Source: Streptomyces polyasparticus
GTDB taxonomy: Bacteria; Actinomycetota; Actinomycetes; Streptomycetales; Streptomycetaceae
Direction: 5' to 3'
DNA: 64,000 bases
Assembly: GCF_014493765.1 (NCBI RefSeq)
Contig: NZ_JACTVJ010000003.1
Coordinates: 1 to 64,000, forward strand
In this document: piece after piece, positions 17,233 to 27,241 of the stretch
Numbering within the stretch: position 1 is the first letter of the stretch
Layout of the letters: the number at the start of each line of letters is the position of its first letter
Notes under the pieces: generated by a model
What the model was told of the DNA's origin: nothing
The model's database searches: none
The model's input: the letters and a program-made list of their open reading frames with translations, nothing else
Made by a program: the position numbers and the translations under genes

Positions 17233-17895
17233 CTACCGGCTCACCCGATGCGACGCATACGCCAGCGCGCCAAGGACCAACCGCGCCTGCGGCGGATTCG
17301 ACGCCGAGTCCAGGGCCGGGGCGCGGAGCCAGCGGACCGGGCCGAGGCCGGCGCGATCGGACGGGGGAGCGGTGATGTAGTCGCCGTGGCCGAGGCCCCG
17401 CAGGTCGAGGTCGGCGTCGTCCCAGCCCATCCGGTAGAGGAGCGAGGGGAGTTCGGCGGCGGCGCCGGGGGCGACGAAGAACCATGCGCGCCGGTCCGGG
17501 GTGGAGATCACCGGGCCGAGGGGCAGGCCCATCCGCTCCAGGCGGATCAGGGCGCGGCGGCCGGCCGACTCGGAGACCTCGAGGATGTCGAAGGTGCGGC
17601 CGACCGGGAGCATCGCGGCGGCGCCGGGGAACTCGCCCCAGGCGCGCGTGACTTCGTCGAGGGTGGCGCCCGCGGGCAGCTCGCCGGCGAAGCTCAGCGG
17701 GTGCGCTCCGGGCGCCGCGCACCGCGTGTCACCGCAGGAGCAACTGCCGGACGCGGCACGGGCGCCGGGGACCACGGCCCAGCCCCACAGCCCGGTGAAC
17801 TCGGCCACGGCCGTGCACTCGGACATACGGCCGCGCCGCCGCGCACCGGTGCGGTTCTCGCGGATCCCGCGGCTGCCGCCGATAGTGAAGCCCAT
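17233..17895 (-). CDS. Bifunctional DNA primase/polymerase (prim-pol) domain protein
   Basis: This 220-residue protein matches the small prim-pol-like proteins encoded beside nsdA in streptomycetes. It begins MGFTIGGSRG. The core runs from ECTAVAEFTGLWGWAVVPGA through a Cys-rich segment (GSCSCGDTRCAAPGAHPLSF) with CxC...C spacing that could bind zinc. It continues through IRLERMGLPLGPVISTPDRR to GDYITAPPSDRAGLGPVRWL. The family is related to archaeo-eukaryotic primases of plasmids and phages. These short chromosomal forms have no tested function, and the catalytic acidic pair is not obvious here. GGAGGGGG precedes the ATG. It is divergent from nsdA across a 438-bp gap. Confidence 0.72.
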   Translation of the reverse strand: MGFTIGGSRGIRENRTGARRRGRMSECTAVAEFTGLWGWAVVPGARAASGSCSCGDTRCAAPGAHPLSFAGELPAGATLDEVTRAWGEFPGAAAMLPVGRTFDILEVSESAGRRALIRLERMGLPLGPVISTPDRRAWFFVAPGAAAELPSLLYRMGWDDADLDLRGLGHGDYITAPPSDRAGLGPVRWLRAPALDSASNPPQARLVLGALAYASHRVSR

Positions 17896-18333
17896 GCCCC
17901 CTCCAACGGGTCGAGCACGTCCATGGTTACGAGCCGGAGTGCGCCCCTGACTCTCCGTACAACGGCGCCCCATGGTCCGGTGCGGCGCCGGGGAAGGTCA
18001 GGGGTGGTGCGAAGCCGGGCGTGCGCCCCGGTGTGCTTCGCTCCGCCCACTCCCGTCCGTCATGTGTCAAGTGAATCGCGTGTAGCCGCAGCTGAGTTCA
18101 TTCGAAGGGGTGGCGAAAGGTGGCGTTTCCTGGAACGCCCTCGCCGGAGGGGTGATCGTAGGATTACTTTCAGTGCACGGACCCGGGGCTGTTCGCGGCC
18201 GTGGGTATGCCAAGGGCAAGTCGGTTTCCTGTTCGACGGGTGAGCAAGTGCCGGACAAGGGGACTCAACTCCCGGCATTCTGTAAGGACTTGAGAGCCGG
18301 ACTCGAAGAACTGTCAGGGATGGGGGCGTTCCA
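17896..18333. other. 438-bp divergent intergenic region upstream of nsdA
   Basis: No convincing gene is seen. One reading frame from 18110 gives about 90 residues with poor codon bias and overlaps nsdA, so it was not called. The region is locally less GC-rich (gggattactttcagtgcac, cggcattctgtaagg), as expected for promoters of nsdA and the divergent prim-pol gene. A small hairpin (ggcgtt/aacgcc) lies near 18122-18139. Confidence 0.4.
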
Positions 18334-19803
18334 GTGGGCGGCACGGGAGGCGGCGGCACGCAGGCCGAGAAGCGCCCCAACGAGCAGCTGACGTCCTGGT
18401 TCGTGCGCAGCGGCTGGTCCAAGGGAGAGCTCGCGCGCCAAGTGAACCGTCGCGCGCGGCAGATGGGCGCCAACCACATCTCGACCGACACCTCGCGCGT
18501 CCGGCGCTGGCTCGACGGCGAGCAGCCCCGCGAGCCGATCCCGCGGATCATGTCGGAGCTGTTCTCCGAGCGCTTCGGCTGTGTGGTCGCCGTCGAGGAC
18601 CTCGGGCTGCGCACGGCGCACCAGGCACCCTCCGTGTCCGGCGTGGACCTGCCGTGGACCGGCGATCAGACCGTCGACCTGATCAGCGAGTTCTCGCGCA
18701 GCGACCTGATGCTCGCGCGCCGCGGCTTCCTCGGCACCTCGCTCTCCCTGGCCGCAGGACCCGCCCTGATCGAGCCGATGCAGCGCTGGCTGGTGCCGAC
18801 CCCGGCCGTGCCCGCCGTCGAGCCGCCCACCCCGATCCGGCGCAGCGGCCGGCTCTCGGGCCCCGAGCTGGATCTGCTCGAGTCGACCACCGTGATGTTC
18901 CGGCAGTGGGACGCGCAGTGCGGCGGCGGTCTGCGGCGCAAGGCCGTGGTGGGCCAGCTGCACGAGGTGACGGATCTGCTGCAGGAGCCGCAGACCGAGG
19001 AGACCCGGCGCAGGCTCTTCAAGATCGCGGCCGAACTGGCCGAGCTGGCCGGGTGGATGAGCTATGACGTGGGCCTGCAGCCCACCGCGCAGAAGTACTT
19101 CGTGCTCGCGCTGCACGCCGCCAAGGAAGGCGGGGACAAGCCGCTCGGCTCGTACATCCTGTCCGGGATGAGCCGGCAGATGATCCACCTCGGGCGGCCG
19201 GATGACGCTCTTGAACTCATCCACCTCGCGCAGTACGGCAGTCGGGACTGCGCCACCCCGCGCACCCAGGCGATGCTGTATGCGATGGAGGCCCGGGCGT
19301 ACGCCAATATGGGACAGCCCAGCAAGACCAAGCGGGCCGTGCGGATGGCGGAGGACACCTTCGCGGACGCCCTCGAGGCGAACGAGCCCGAGCCCGACTG
19401 GATCCGCTTCTTCTCCGAGGCGGAGCTGAACGGGGAGAACGCGCACTCGTACCGCGACCTCGCCTATGTCGCGGGCCGCAGCCCCACGTACGCCTCCCTG
19501 GCGCAGCCCGTCATGGAGCGCGCGGTCGAGCTCTTCGCGAAGGACGCCGAGCACCAGCGTTCGTATGCGCTGAATCTGATCGGCATGGCCACCGTGCACC
19601 TGCTCCAGAAGGAGCCCGAGCAGAGCGTGGCGCTCGCGGAGAAGGCGCTGGGTGTGGCCAGGAAGGTGCGCTCGGAGCGGGTCAACACCCGGCTGCGCAA
19701 GACGCTGGACTCCGTGGTCCGCGAGTTCGGCGAGGACAACAAGCTCGTGGACCTGACCGACCGGCTCGCCCGGCAGCTGCCCGAGGCGGCGGAGGCCGTC
19801 TGA
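18334..19803 (+). CDS. nsdA: Developmental repressor NsdA (negative regulator of Streptomyces differentiation)
   Basis: NsdA is a tetratricopeptide-like regulator whose disruption in Streptomyces coelicolor increases sporulation and actinorhodin production. The 489-residue protein opens with an HTH-like region (LTSWFVRSGWSKGELARQVN and DTSRVRRWLDGEQPREPIPR). It has a short hydrophobic patch (FLGTSLSLAAGPALIEPM), then helical repeats from about residue 180 to the end (for example AQYGSRDCATPRTQAMLYAM and LLQKEPEQSVALAEKAL). The location between ftsY and amtB is the known one. The GTG at 18334 has a G-rich but imperfect ribosome binding site. The N-terminal GGTGGGGTQAEK is low complexity. Family assignment is strong; the exact molecular mechanism is not known. 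Confidence 0.92.
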   Translation: MGGTGGGGTQAEKRPNEQLTSWFVRSGWSKGELARQVNRRARQMGANHISTDTSRVRRWLDGEQPREPIPRIMSELFSERFGCVVAVEDLGLRTAHQAPSVSGVDLPWTGDQTVDLISEFSRSDLMLARRGFLGTSLSLAAGPALIEPMQRWLVPTPAVPAVEPPTPIRRSGRLSGPELDLLESTTVMFRQWDAQCGGGLRRKAVVGQLHEVTDLLQEPQTEETRRRLFKIAAELAELAGWMSYDVGLQPTAQKYFVLALHAAKEGGDKPLGSYILSGMSRQMIHLGRPDDALELIHLAQYGSRDCATPRTQAMLYAMEARAYANMGQPSKTKRAVRMAEDTFADALEANEPEPDWIRFFSEAELNGENAHSYRDLAYVAGRSPTYASLAQPVMERAVELFAKDAEHQRSYALNLIGMATVHLLQKEPEQSVALAEKALGVARKVRSERVNTRLRKTLDSVVREFGEDNKLVDLTDRLARQLPEAAEAV

Positions 19804-20154
19804 CCCCGCCGCCCTGAGCGGCACCCCCACAGACACCGGCCGCGGCCGGCCATCCCGGATCACCCGACTCGGCTCCCCCACCGCCAGGTCAACCGGATGG
19901 CCCCCGCGGCCGGGTTCTTTGTGTGCTGCACAGGATAGAACCGGACAAGCCGCCCGACAGGGGCAGTTCATGTACGCGTAACACGCACGACCTCTTCGTC
20001 ACTGCCGCGAAACATCGAGGGGCATCCGTCGAAACGGCGCTGCGGGAATCTCTGGCCCATAACCGGCCGACCGCTACGGCCCACCTGACGGCCCACCCCT
20101 CATGCACGCAGAGCTTCGCCCGCACGGGCCGCATACGACGACGAGGAGACGCCG
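19804..20154. other. 351-bp regulatory gap between nsdA and amtB
   Basis: There is no gene. The first 120 bases contain GC-rich inverted repeats (such as ccggccgcggccgg at about 19837-19850) that may end nsdA transcription. The second half holds the GlnR-type box annotated separately. The amtB ribosome binding site (GAGGAG) is at the end. Confidence 0.5.
19998..20035 (+). promoter_or_regulatory. GlnR-type nitrogen-control box upstream of amtB
   Basis: The bases gtcac-N6-gaaac-N6-gggca-N6-gaaac match the a1-b1-a2-b2 arrangement of the streptomycete GlnR box (consensus about gTnAC-n6-GaAAC) with exact 11-base spacing. The third element is the least conserved. The site lies about 120 bases before the amtB start. 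GlnR activation of amtB-glnK-glnD under nitrogen limitation is established in Streptomyces, so the function is inferred from that. Confidence 0.75.
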
Positions 20155-21851
<1,697 letters not shown>

Positions 21852-21881
21852 AGGGCAACTGAACAGGCAAGGAGCTGCTGG

Positions 21882-24326
21882 GTGACGACGACGGACACCG
21901 TGACGGAATCTCAGGGGGATTCGAATCCCAGCGGCTATGCGGCGGCCCGGCTGCGCCTCCTTCAGGGGGAGGCGCAGTCCGGGCCGCCGCGCCGTGCGTC
22001 GCTCGCGCGGCTCACGGACGACTGGCTCGCCGGTCTGTTCGCCGCACAGCCGCTGAAGGGGACGGCGCTGGTGGCGGTCGGCGGCTACGGGCGCGGGGAA
22101 CTCTCCCCGCGCAGCGACCTCGACCTGCTGCTCCTGCACGACGGCAGCGCGGACGCGGGCGCGCTCGCCGCGCTCGCCGACCGCATCTGGTACCCCGTGT
22201 GGGACCTCGGGCTGGCGCTCGACCACTCGGTGCGTACGGCAGGTGAGGCGCGCAAGACGGCAGGCGAGGACCTCAAGGTCCAGCTCGGATTGCTCGACGC
22301 CCGGCACATCGCCGGTGATCTGGGGATCACGGCGGGGCTGCGGACCTCGGTGCTCGCCGACTGGCGCAACCAGGCGCCGCGCAGGCTGGGTGAGCTGCGG
22401 GAGCTGTGCGCCGAACGGGCCGCGCGGCAGGGCGAGTTGCAGTTCCTGCTCGAACCCGACCTCAAGGAAGCGCGCGGCGGGCTGCGCGACGCCACGGCGC
22501 TGCGGGCCGTCGCGGCGTCCTGGCTGGCCGACGCGCCGCGCGCCGGACTCGACGAGGCGCGCAGGCAGCTGCTCGACGTACGCGACGCGCTGCATCTCGT
22601 GACCGGGCGGGCCACGGATCGCCTCGCTCTGCAAGAGCAGGATCAAGTCGCTTCCGCACTCGGCCTGTTGGACGCCGACGCACTGCTGCGTCAGGTATAC
22701 GAAGCGGCCAGGACCATCTCGTACGCGAGTGATGTCACCTGGCGCGAGGTGAGCCGGGTGCTGCGCTCGCGCAAGGCGAAGCCGCGGCTGCGCGCGATGC
22801 TCGGGTCGAAACCGGCGCCCGAGCGGAGCCCGCTGGCCGAGGGGGTCGTCGAGCAGGACGGGGAGGTCGTGCTCGCCCGGGTCGCGCGCCCCGACCGCGA
22901 TCCGGTCCTGCCGCTGCGGGCCGCAGCCGCCGCGGCGCAGGCCGGACTGCCGCTCTCCCTGCATGCCGTACGGGCGTTGGCGGGCGCGACGCGCCCCTTG
23001 TCCACTCCGTGGCCGGCCGAGGCACGCGAGCAGTTCGTGACGCTGCTCGGAGCCGGGAGGCCGATGGTCGGTGTCTGGGAGGCGCTCGAGGCCGAGGGGC
23101 TGATCACCCGGCTCCTTCCCGACTGGGAGCGGGTGCGGTGCCGGCCGCAGCGCAATGCGGTGCACACCTGGACCGTGGACCGGCACCTGGTCGAGACCGC
23201 CGTCCAGGCGGCCGAGCTGACCCGCCGGGTGCACCGTCCCGACCTGCTGCTCGTGGCGGCCCTGCTGCACGACATCGGCAAGGGCTGGCCCGGCGACCAC
23301 TCCGAGGCGGGCGAGGTCATCGCGCGGGACGTGGCCGCGCGGATCGGATTCGACCGTGCGGACGTCGAGGTCCTCTCGACGCTCGTACGGCATCACCTGC
23401 TCCTGGTGGACACCGCGACGCGGCGTGATCTGGACGACCCGGCCACGATCCGCTCGGTCGCCGAGGCCGTCGGTTCGGCCGGGGTGCTCGAACTGCTGCA
23501 TGCGCTCACCGAGGCGGACGCGCTGGCCACCGGGCCCGCCGCGTGGTCCACATGGCGCGGGTCCCTGGTGGCCGACCTGGTGAAGCGCGTGGGGGCGCTG
23601 CTCGCCGGGGATCCGGTGCCGGATCCCGTGCAGGTGCCGAACACCGTGGAACAGGAGCGGCTCGCCCTGGAGGCGTTCCGTACCGGGGGCCCGGTGCTCT
23701 CGCTCCGTGCCCAGGTGGAGTCCGGCGCCTCCGACGAACCGGTCGGCGTCGAGCTGCTCGTCGCCGTGCCGGACCAGCCGGGGGTGCTGCCCGCGGTGGC
23801 GGGCGTCCTCGCGATGCACCGGCTCACCGTGCGTACGGCGGATCTGGGGGCGATCTCGCTGCCGGACGAAGTCGGCTCGGAGTCCACTTCAGGCGCGGTG
23901 CTGCTGCTCCAGTGGCGGGTCGCCGCCGAGTACGGCTCGCTGCCCGAGGCGGCCCGGCTGCGGGCCGATCTCGTACGGGCGCTCGACGGGTCTCTCGACA
24001 TCGCGGCGCGGCTCGCGGAGCGTGACGCGGCCTATCCGCGGCGCCGCGGCGCGGTGGCACCGCCGGCCCGGGTGTCGGTCGCGGCCGCGGGCTCGCAGCT
24101 GGCGACGGTGATCGAGGTACGGGCCCAGGACGCGCCGGGGCTGCTGCACCGGATCGGGCGGGCGTTGGAGGGGGCCGGGGTCTCGGTGCGGTCGGCGCAT
24201 GTGTCGACGCTGGGGTCGAACGCGGTGGACGCGTTCTATGTGACCGGCGTGGAAGGGGAACCCTTGTCGAGCGAGGATGCGGTGACGCTGACCAGGGTGG
24301 TGGAGCGGGCGCTCGCACCCAGCTGA
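21882..24326 (+). CDS. glnD: PII-modifying nucleotidyltransferase GlnD
   Basis: GlnD modifies and demodifies GlnK. In Streptomyces it acts as an adenylyltransferase despite the uridylyltransferase family name. The 814-residue protein has a nucleotidyltransferase domain with GGYGRGELSPRSDLDLLLLHD near residues 65-88, where the paired Asp bind metal. An HD phosphohydrolase domain (LLHDIGKGWPGDHSE near 460) removes the nucleotide. Two C-terminal ACT domains sense glutamine (around residue 620, LLVAVPDQPGVLPAVAG, and residue 740, VIEVRAQDAPGLLHRIG). AAGGAG precedes the GTG. It is the last gene of the amtB unit. A weak hairpin follows at 24367-24390. Confidence 0.96.
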   Translation: MTTTDTVTESQGDSNPSGYAAARLRLLQGEAQSGPPRRASLARLTDDWLAGLFAAQPLKGTALVAVGGYGRGELSPRSDLDLLLLHDGSADAGALAALADRIWYPVWDLGLALDHSVRTAGEARKTAGEDLKVQLGLLDARHIAGDLGITAGLRTSVLADWRNQAPRRLGELRELCAERAARQGELQFLLEPDLKEARGGLRDATALRAVAASWLADAPRAGLDEARRQLLDVRDALHLVTGRATDRLALQEQDQVASALGLLDADALLRQVYEAARTISYASDVTWREVSRVLRSRKAKPRLRAMLGSKPAPERSPLAEGVVEQDGEVVLARVARPDRDPVLPLRAAAAAAQAGLPLSLHAVRALAGATRPLSTPWPAEAREQFVTLLGAGRPMVGVWEALEAEGLITRLLPDWERVRCRPQRNAVHTWTVDRHLVETAVQAAELTRRVHRPDLLLVAALLHDIGKGWPGDHSEAGEVIARDVAARIGFDRADVEVLSTLVRHHLLLVDTATRRDLDDPATIRSVAEAVGSAGVLELLHALTEADALATGPAAWSTWRGSLVADLVKRVGALLAGDPVPDPVQVPNTVEQERLALEAFRTGGPVLSLRAQVESGASDEPVGVELLVAVPDQPGVLPAVAGVLAMHRLTVRTADLGAISLPDEVGSESTSGAVLLLQWRVAAEYGSLPEAARLRADLVRALDGSLDIAARLAERDAAYPRRRGAVAPPARVSVAAAGSQLATVIEVRAQDAPGLLHRIGRALEGAGVSVRSAHVSTLGSNAVDAFYVTGVEGEPLSSEDAVTLTRVVERALAPS

Positions 24327-24366
24327 TCCGGCCCTTCCACCAGCACTCCGGAGATCGGACTCCGGC

Positions 24367-24390
24367 CGCCGGGACCGCTTGCTCCCGGCG
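24367..24390 (+). terminator. Possible terminator between glnD and ffh
   Basis: An 8-bp stem (cgccggga with tcccggcg) with an 8-base loop is found 41 bases after the glnD stop. It has no T-run. Confidence 0.4.
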
Positions 24391-24450
24391 CCGGATACCC
24401 TGGAGGGCGCACCATCCCGCCCGCCACCGACCCGAGGATTCGCGACCGCC

Positions 24451-26007
24451 GTGTTCGATACTCTCTCCGACCGCCTCGCAGCGACATTCAAGAACCTCCG
24501 CGGCAAGGGTCGCCTCAGCGAGGCGGACATCGACGCCACGGCACGGGAAATCCGTATCGCGCTGCTCGAGGCCGATGTCGCGCTGCCCGTCGTGCGCGCC
24601 TTCATCAAGCAGATCAAGGAGCGCGCCGCCGGCGCCGAGGTCTCGCAGGCGCTGAACCCCGCGCAGCAGGTCATCAAGATCGTCAACGAGGAGCTCATCG
24701 GCATCCTCGGCGGCGAGACCCGCCGGCTGCGCTTCGCCAAGTCCGGCCCGACCGTGATCATGCTCGCGGGTCTGCAGGGCGCCGGTAAGACGACGCTGGC
24801 CGGAAAGCTCGGCCACTGGCTGAAGGGGCAGGGCCACGCGCCGCTGCTCGTCGCCTGTGACCTGCAGCGCCCCAACGCCGTCAACCAGCTCAGCGTCGTC
24901 GCCGAGCGCGCGGGCGTGGGCATCTACGCCCCGCAGCCGGGCAATGGCGTCGGCGACCCGGTGCAGGTCGCGCAGGACTCGATCGAGTACGCGAAGACCA
25001 AGCAGTACGACGTGGTCATCGTCGACACCGCAGGACGCCTCGGTATCGACCAGGAACTGATGCAGCAGGCCGCGGACATCCGCGACGCGGTCAAGCCCGA
25101 CGAGGTCCTGTTCGTCGTCGACGCGATGATCGGTCAGGACGCGGTCAACACCGCCGAGGCCTTCCGCGACGGCGTCGGCTTCGACGGTGTCGTGCTGTCG
25201 AAGCTCGACGGTGACGCCCGCGGTGGTGCCGCGCTGTCGATCGCGCACGTGACCGGCCGCCAGATCATGTTCGCCTCCAACGGCGAGAAGCTGGACGACT
25301 TCGACGCGTTCCACCCGGACCGCATGGCGTCCCGCATCCTCGGCATGGGCGACATGCTCAGCCTGATCGAGAAGGCCGAGCAGACCTTCTCGCAGGCCGA
25401 GGCCGAGAAGATGGCCGCCAAGCTGCAGAGCGCCAAGGGCGGCAAGGACTTCACGCTCGACGACTTCCTGGCTCAGATGGAGCAGGTCAGGAAGATGGGC
25501 TCGATCTCCAAGCTGCTCGGCATGCTGCCGGGCATGGGCCAGATCAAGGACCAGATCAACAACATCGACGAGCGCGATGTGGACCGTACGGCGGCCATCA
25601 TCAAGTCGATGACCCCGGCCGAGCGCGCGGACGCCACGATCATCAACGGCTCGCGCCGTGCGCGTATCGCCAAGGGTTCCGGTGTCGAGGTCAGCGCGGT
25701 CAAGAACCTCGTCGAGCGGTTCTTCGAGGCGCGCAAGATGATGTCGCGCATGGCGCAGGGCGGCGGCATGCCGGGTATGCCCGGGATGCCGGGCATGGGC
25801 GGCGGCCCCGGCCGGCAGAAGAAGCAGCAGAAGCAGGCCAAGGGCAAGCGGAAGTCGGGCAACCCGATGAAGCGGAAGGCCGAGGAGCAGGCGGCGCAGG
25901 CCAAGCGGGAGCAGGCCGCGCAGGGTGGGAACGCGTTCGGCCTGCCCTCCGGTCAGCAGGGCAAGGACTTCGAACTCCCGGATGAGTTCAAGAAGTTCAT
26001 GGGCTGA
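24451..26007 (+). CDS. ffh: Signal recognition particle protein Ffh
   Basis: Ffh binds signal sequences and the 4.5S RNA and delivers ribosomes to FtsY. The 518-residue protein has an N domain (VFDTLSDRLAATFKNLRGKG), and the G domain with P-loop GLQGAGKTTLAGKL near residue 107, DLQRPNAVNQL, DTAGR and SKLDGDARGG. The methionine-rich M domain (KLLGMLPGMGQIKDQI, then GGGMPGMPGMPGMGGGPG) is followed by a Lys/Gln-rich tail. The GTG at 24451 is set by the conserved VFDTLSDRL start. Only one base separates its stop from the stop of the convergent yhfW-like gene, so the two transcripts must overlap at their 3' ends. Confidence 0.96.
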   Translation: MFDTLSDRLAATFKNLRGKGRLSEADIDATAREIRIALLEADVALPVVRAFIKQIKERAAGAEVSQALNPAQQVIKIVNEELIGILGGETRRLRFAKSGPTVIMLAGLQGAGKTTLAGKLGHWLKGQGHAPLLVACDLQRPNAVNQLSVVAERAGVGIYAPQPGNGVGDPVQVAQDSIEYAKTKQYDVVIVDTAGRLGIDQELMQQAADIRDAVKPDEVLFVVDAMIGQDAVNTAEAFRDGVGFDGVVLSKLDGDARGGAALSIAHVTGRQIMFASNGEKLDDFDAFHPDRMASRILGMGDMLSLIEKAEQTFSQAEAEKMAAKLQSAKGGKDFTLDDFLAQMEQVRKMGSISKLLGMLPGMGQIKDQINNIDERDVDRTAAIIKSMTPAERADATIINGSRRARIAKGSGVEVSAVKNLVERFFEARKMMSRMAQGGGMPGMPGMPGMGGGPGRQKKQQKQAKGKRKSGNPMKRKAEEQAAQAKREQAAQGGNAFGLPSGQQGKDFELPDEFKKFMG

Positions 26008-26008
26008 T

Positions 26009-27241
26009 TCAGCCCCTGCGGCACTTGAGCAGATCCGAGCGAAGCTCGGATGCGGGGGGCTGGGGGCGTAGCACGGACGCGTCCAGCCCCAGGGACGCCG
26101 CCGCCATGGCGCCGACGTCCGCCAACGATCCCGCGTCCGGGAGGAGTTCCAGCGCCGTGGCCTCCGGGCGGTGGATCAGGACCGGGACGTATTCGCGGGT
26201 GTGGTAGGCGTGGCCGATGGTCGGGTCGTTGCCGTGGTCGCCTGTCACGATCAGGCGGTCGCCCGGCTCGCGGAGCTCGGAGAGGAGCTCCAGGAGGCCT
26301 GTGTCCACCTGTTCGAGGATCTCGCCGTAGCGGCGTACGTCCTGCTGATGGCCGGCCAGGTCCGTCTCCTGGACGTTGGCCACCACGAGGCCGGGCCGGC
26401 GGGCCGCCTCCAGGGTGTGGGCCAGGACATCCGCGGTCGGCACGGCGGGGCGCCGTACCGCCTCGGCGCACTCCAGGATGTCCGCCGCCTTGCCGACCAG
26501 CGTGACCGGGATCCCGGCCGCGGCCGCGAGCGAGGGCAGCTGGCGGGTGTGGTCCAACTCCGCTCCCAGGTGCTGCACTTGGAGCCCGCCGCCGCGGTAG
26601 AACCCGCTCGCCGGAGTGTCGAGGCCGACGGTGCCCGCGTCCCCGTCCCGTACGTACGAGGAGAGCGGCGCCGGGGCGTGGCCGCCGACCACGATGACAC
26701 GGGCGACCGGGGCGACCGCCCGTACCGTACGGGCGATGGAGAGGATCCGGTCGAAGGGGAGGTCCTCGAGGCGGCCGGAGGTGTTCCAGTTGATGCCGGG
26801 GTCGGCTTCGAGGTTGTCGTGGACGAGGACGGTGCCGTCGACCACCAACAGGGGCTTGCCGCCGAGGAGTTCGACCCGGTGGCCCGCCGTACGAAGCGTC
26901 GCGGCCACCTCGTCCAGATGCTCCGCGAGCCGCGCCACCGTGACCCTGCTGAAGTCGGCGCCCATCATCGTCTGGTGCCCGGCGAAGGTGTCCGCCCCCG
27001 GGTAGCCGAGGGCCGCGCGCCCCGCCGCGACGGGCAGCGGTGTGCTGGGGGGCAGGGCGGCGTGCGGGTGGACGAGTCCGAGGCCCAGCCTGCCGAGTGC
27101 GGGCAGGCGCAGGGCGCGGCCGCAGTGGTCGAGCACATGACCGCAGGTGTCGGCGGCCAGATCGCCGGGGCGCAGCGCGCCCGCGTCGGGCATCGCGCCC
27201 ACGCCGAAGCCGTCGATGACGACGACGACCGTACGGTTCAT
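26009..27241 (-). CDS. yhfW: YhfW-like phosphopentomutase-superfamily metalloenzyme
   Basis: This 410-residue alkaline-phosphatase-superfamily enzyme is close to phosphopentomutase (DeoB) and to E. coli YhfW. The start MNRTVVVVIDGFGVGAMPDA carries the first metal-binding Asp (residue 10). ADTFAGHQTMMG is equivalent to the DeoB nucleophile region. GLDTPASGFYRGGG and VANVQETDLAGHQQD follow, and VTGDHGNDPTIGHAYHTREYVP carries the second-metal His/Asp set. It may isomerise a sugar phosphate, but no substrate is known for YhfW. Its ATG overlaps the yhfX stop (ATGA). It is the last gene of the eight-gene yhf-like unit, and its 3' end contains a small hairpin (26033-26051) that may act as terminator. 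Confidence 0.85.
   Translation of the reverse strand: MNRTVVVVIDGFGVGAMPDAGALRPGDLAADTCGHVLDHCGRALRLPALGRLGLGLVHPHAALPPSTPLPVAAGRAALGYPGADTFAGHQTMMGADFSRVTVARLAEHLDEVAATLRTAGHRVELLGGKPLLVVDGTVLVHDNLEADPGINWNTSGRLEDLPFDRILSIARTVRAVAPVARVIVVGGHAPAPLSSYVRDGDAGTVGLDTPASGFYRGGGLQVQHLGAELDHTRQLPSLAAAAGIPVTLVGKAADILECAEAVRRPAVPTADVLAHTLEAARRPGLVVANVQETDLAGHQQDVRRYGEILEQVDTGLLELLSELREPGDRLIVTGDHGNDPTIGHAYHTREYVPVLIHRPEATALELLPDAGSLADVGAMAAASLGLDASVLRPQPPASELRSDLLKCRRG

Noticed and set aside
18110-18391. Reading frame of about 93 codons upstream of and overlapping nsdA
   Set aside because: It has no good ribosome binding site, overlaps the well-supported nsdA start in another frame and has amino-acid content typical of a shadow frame.
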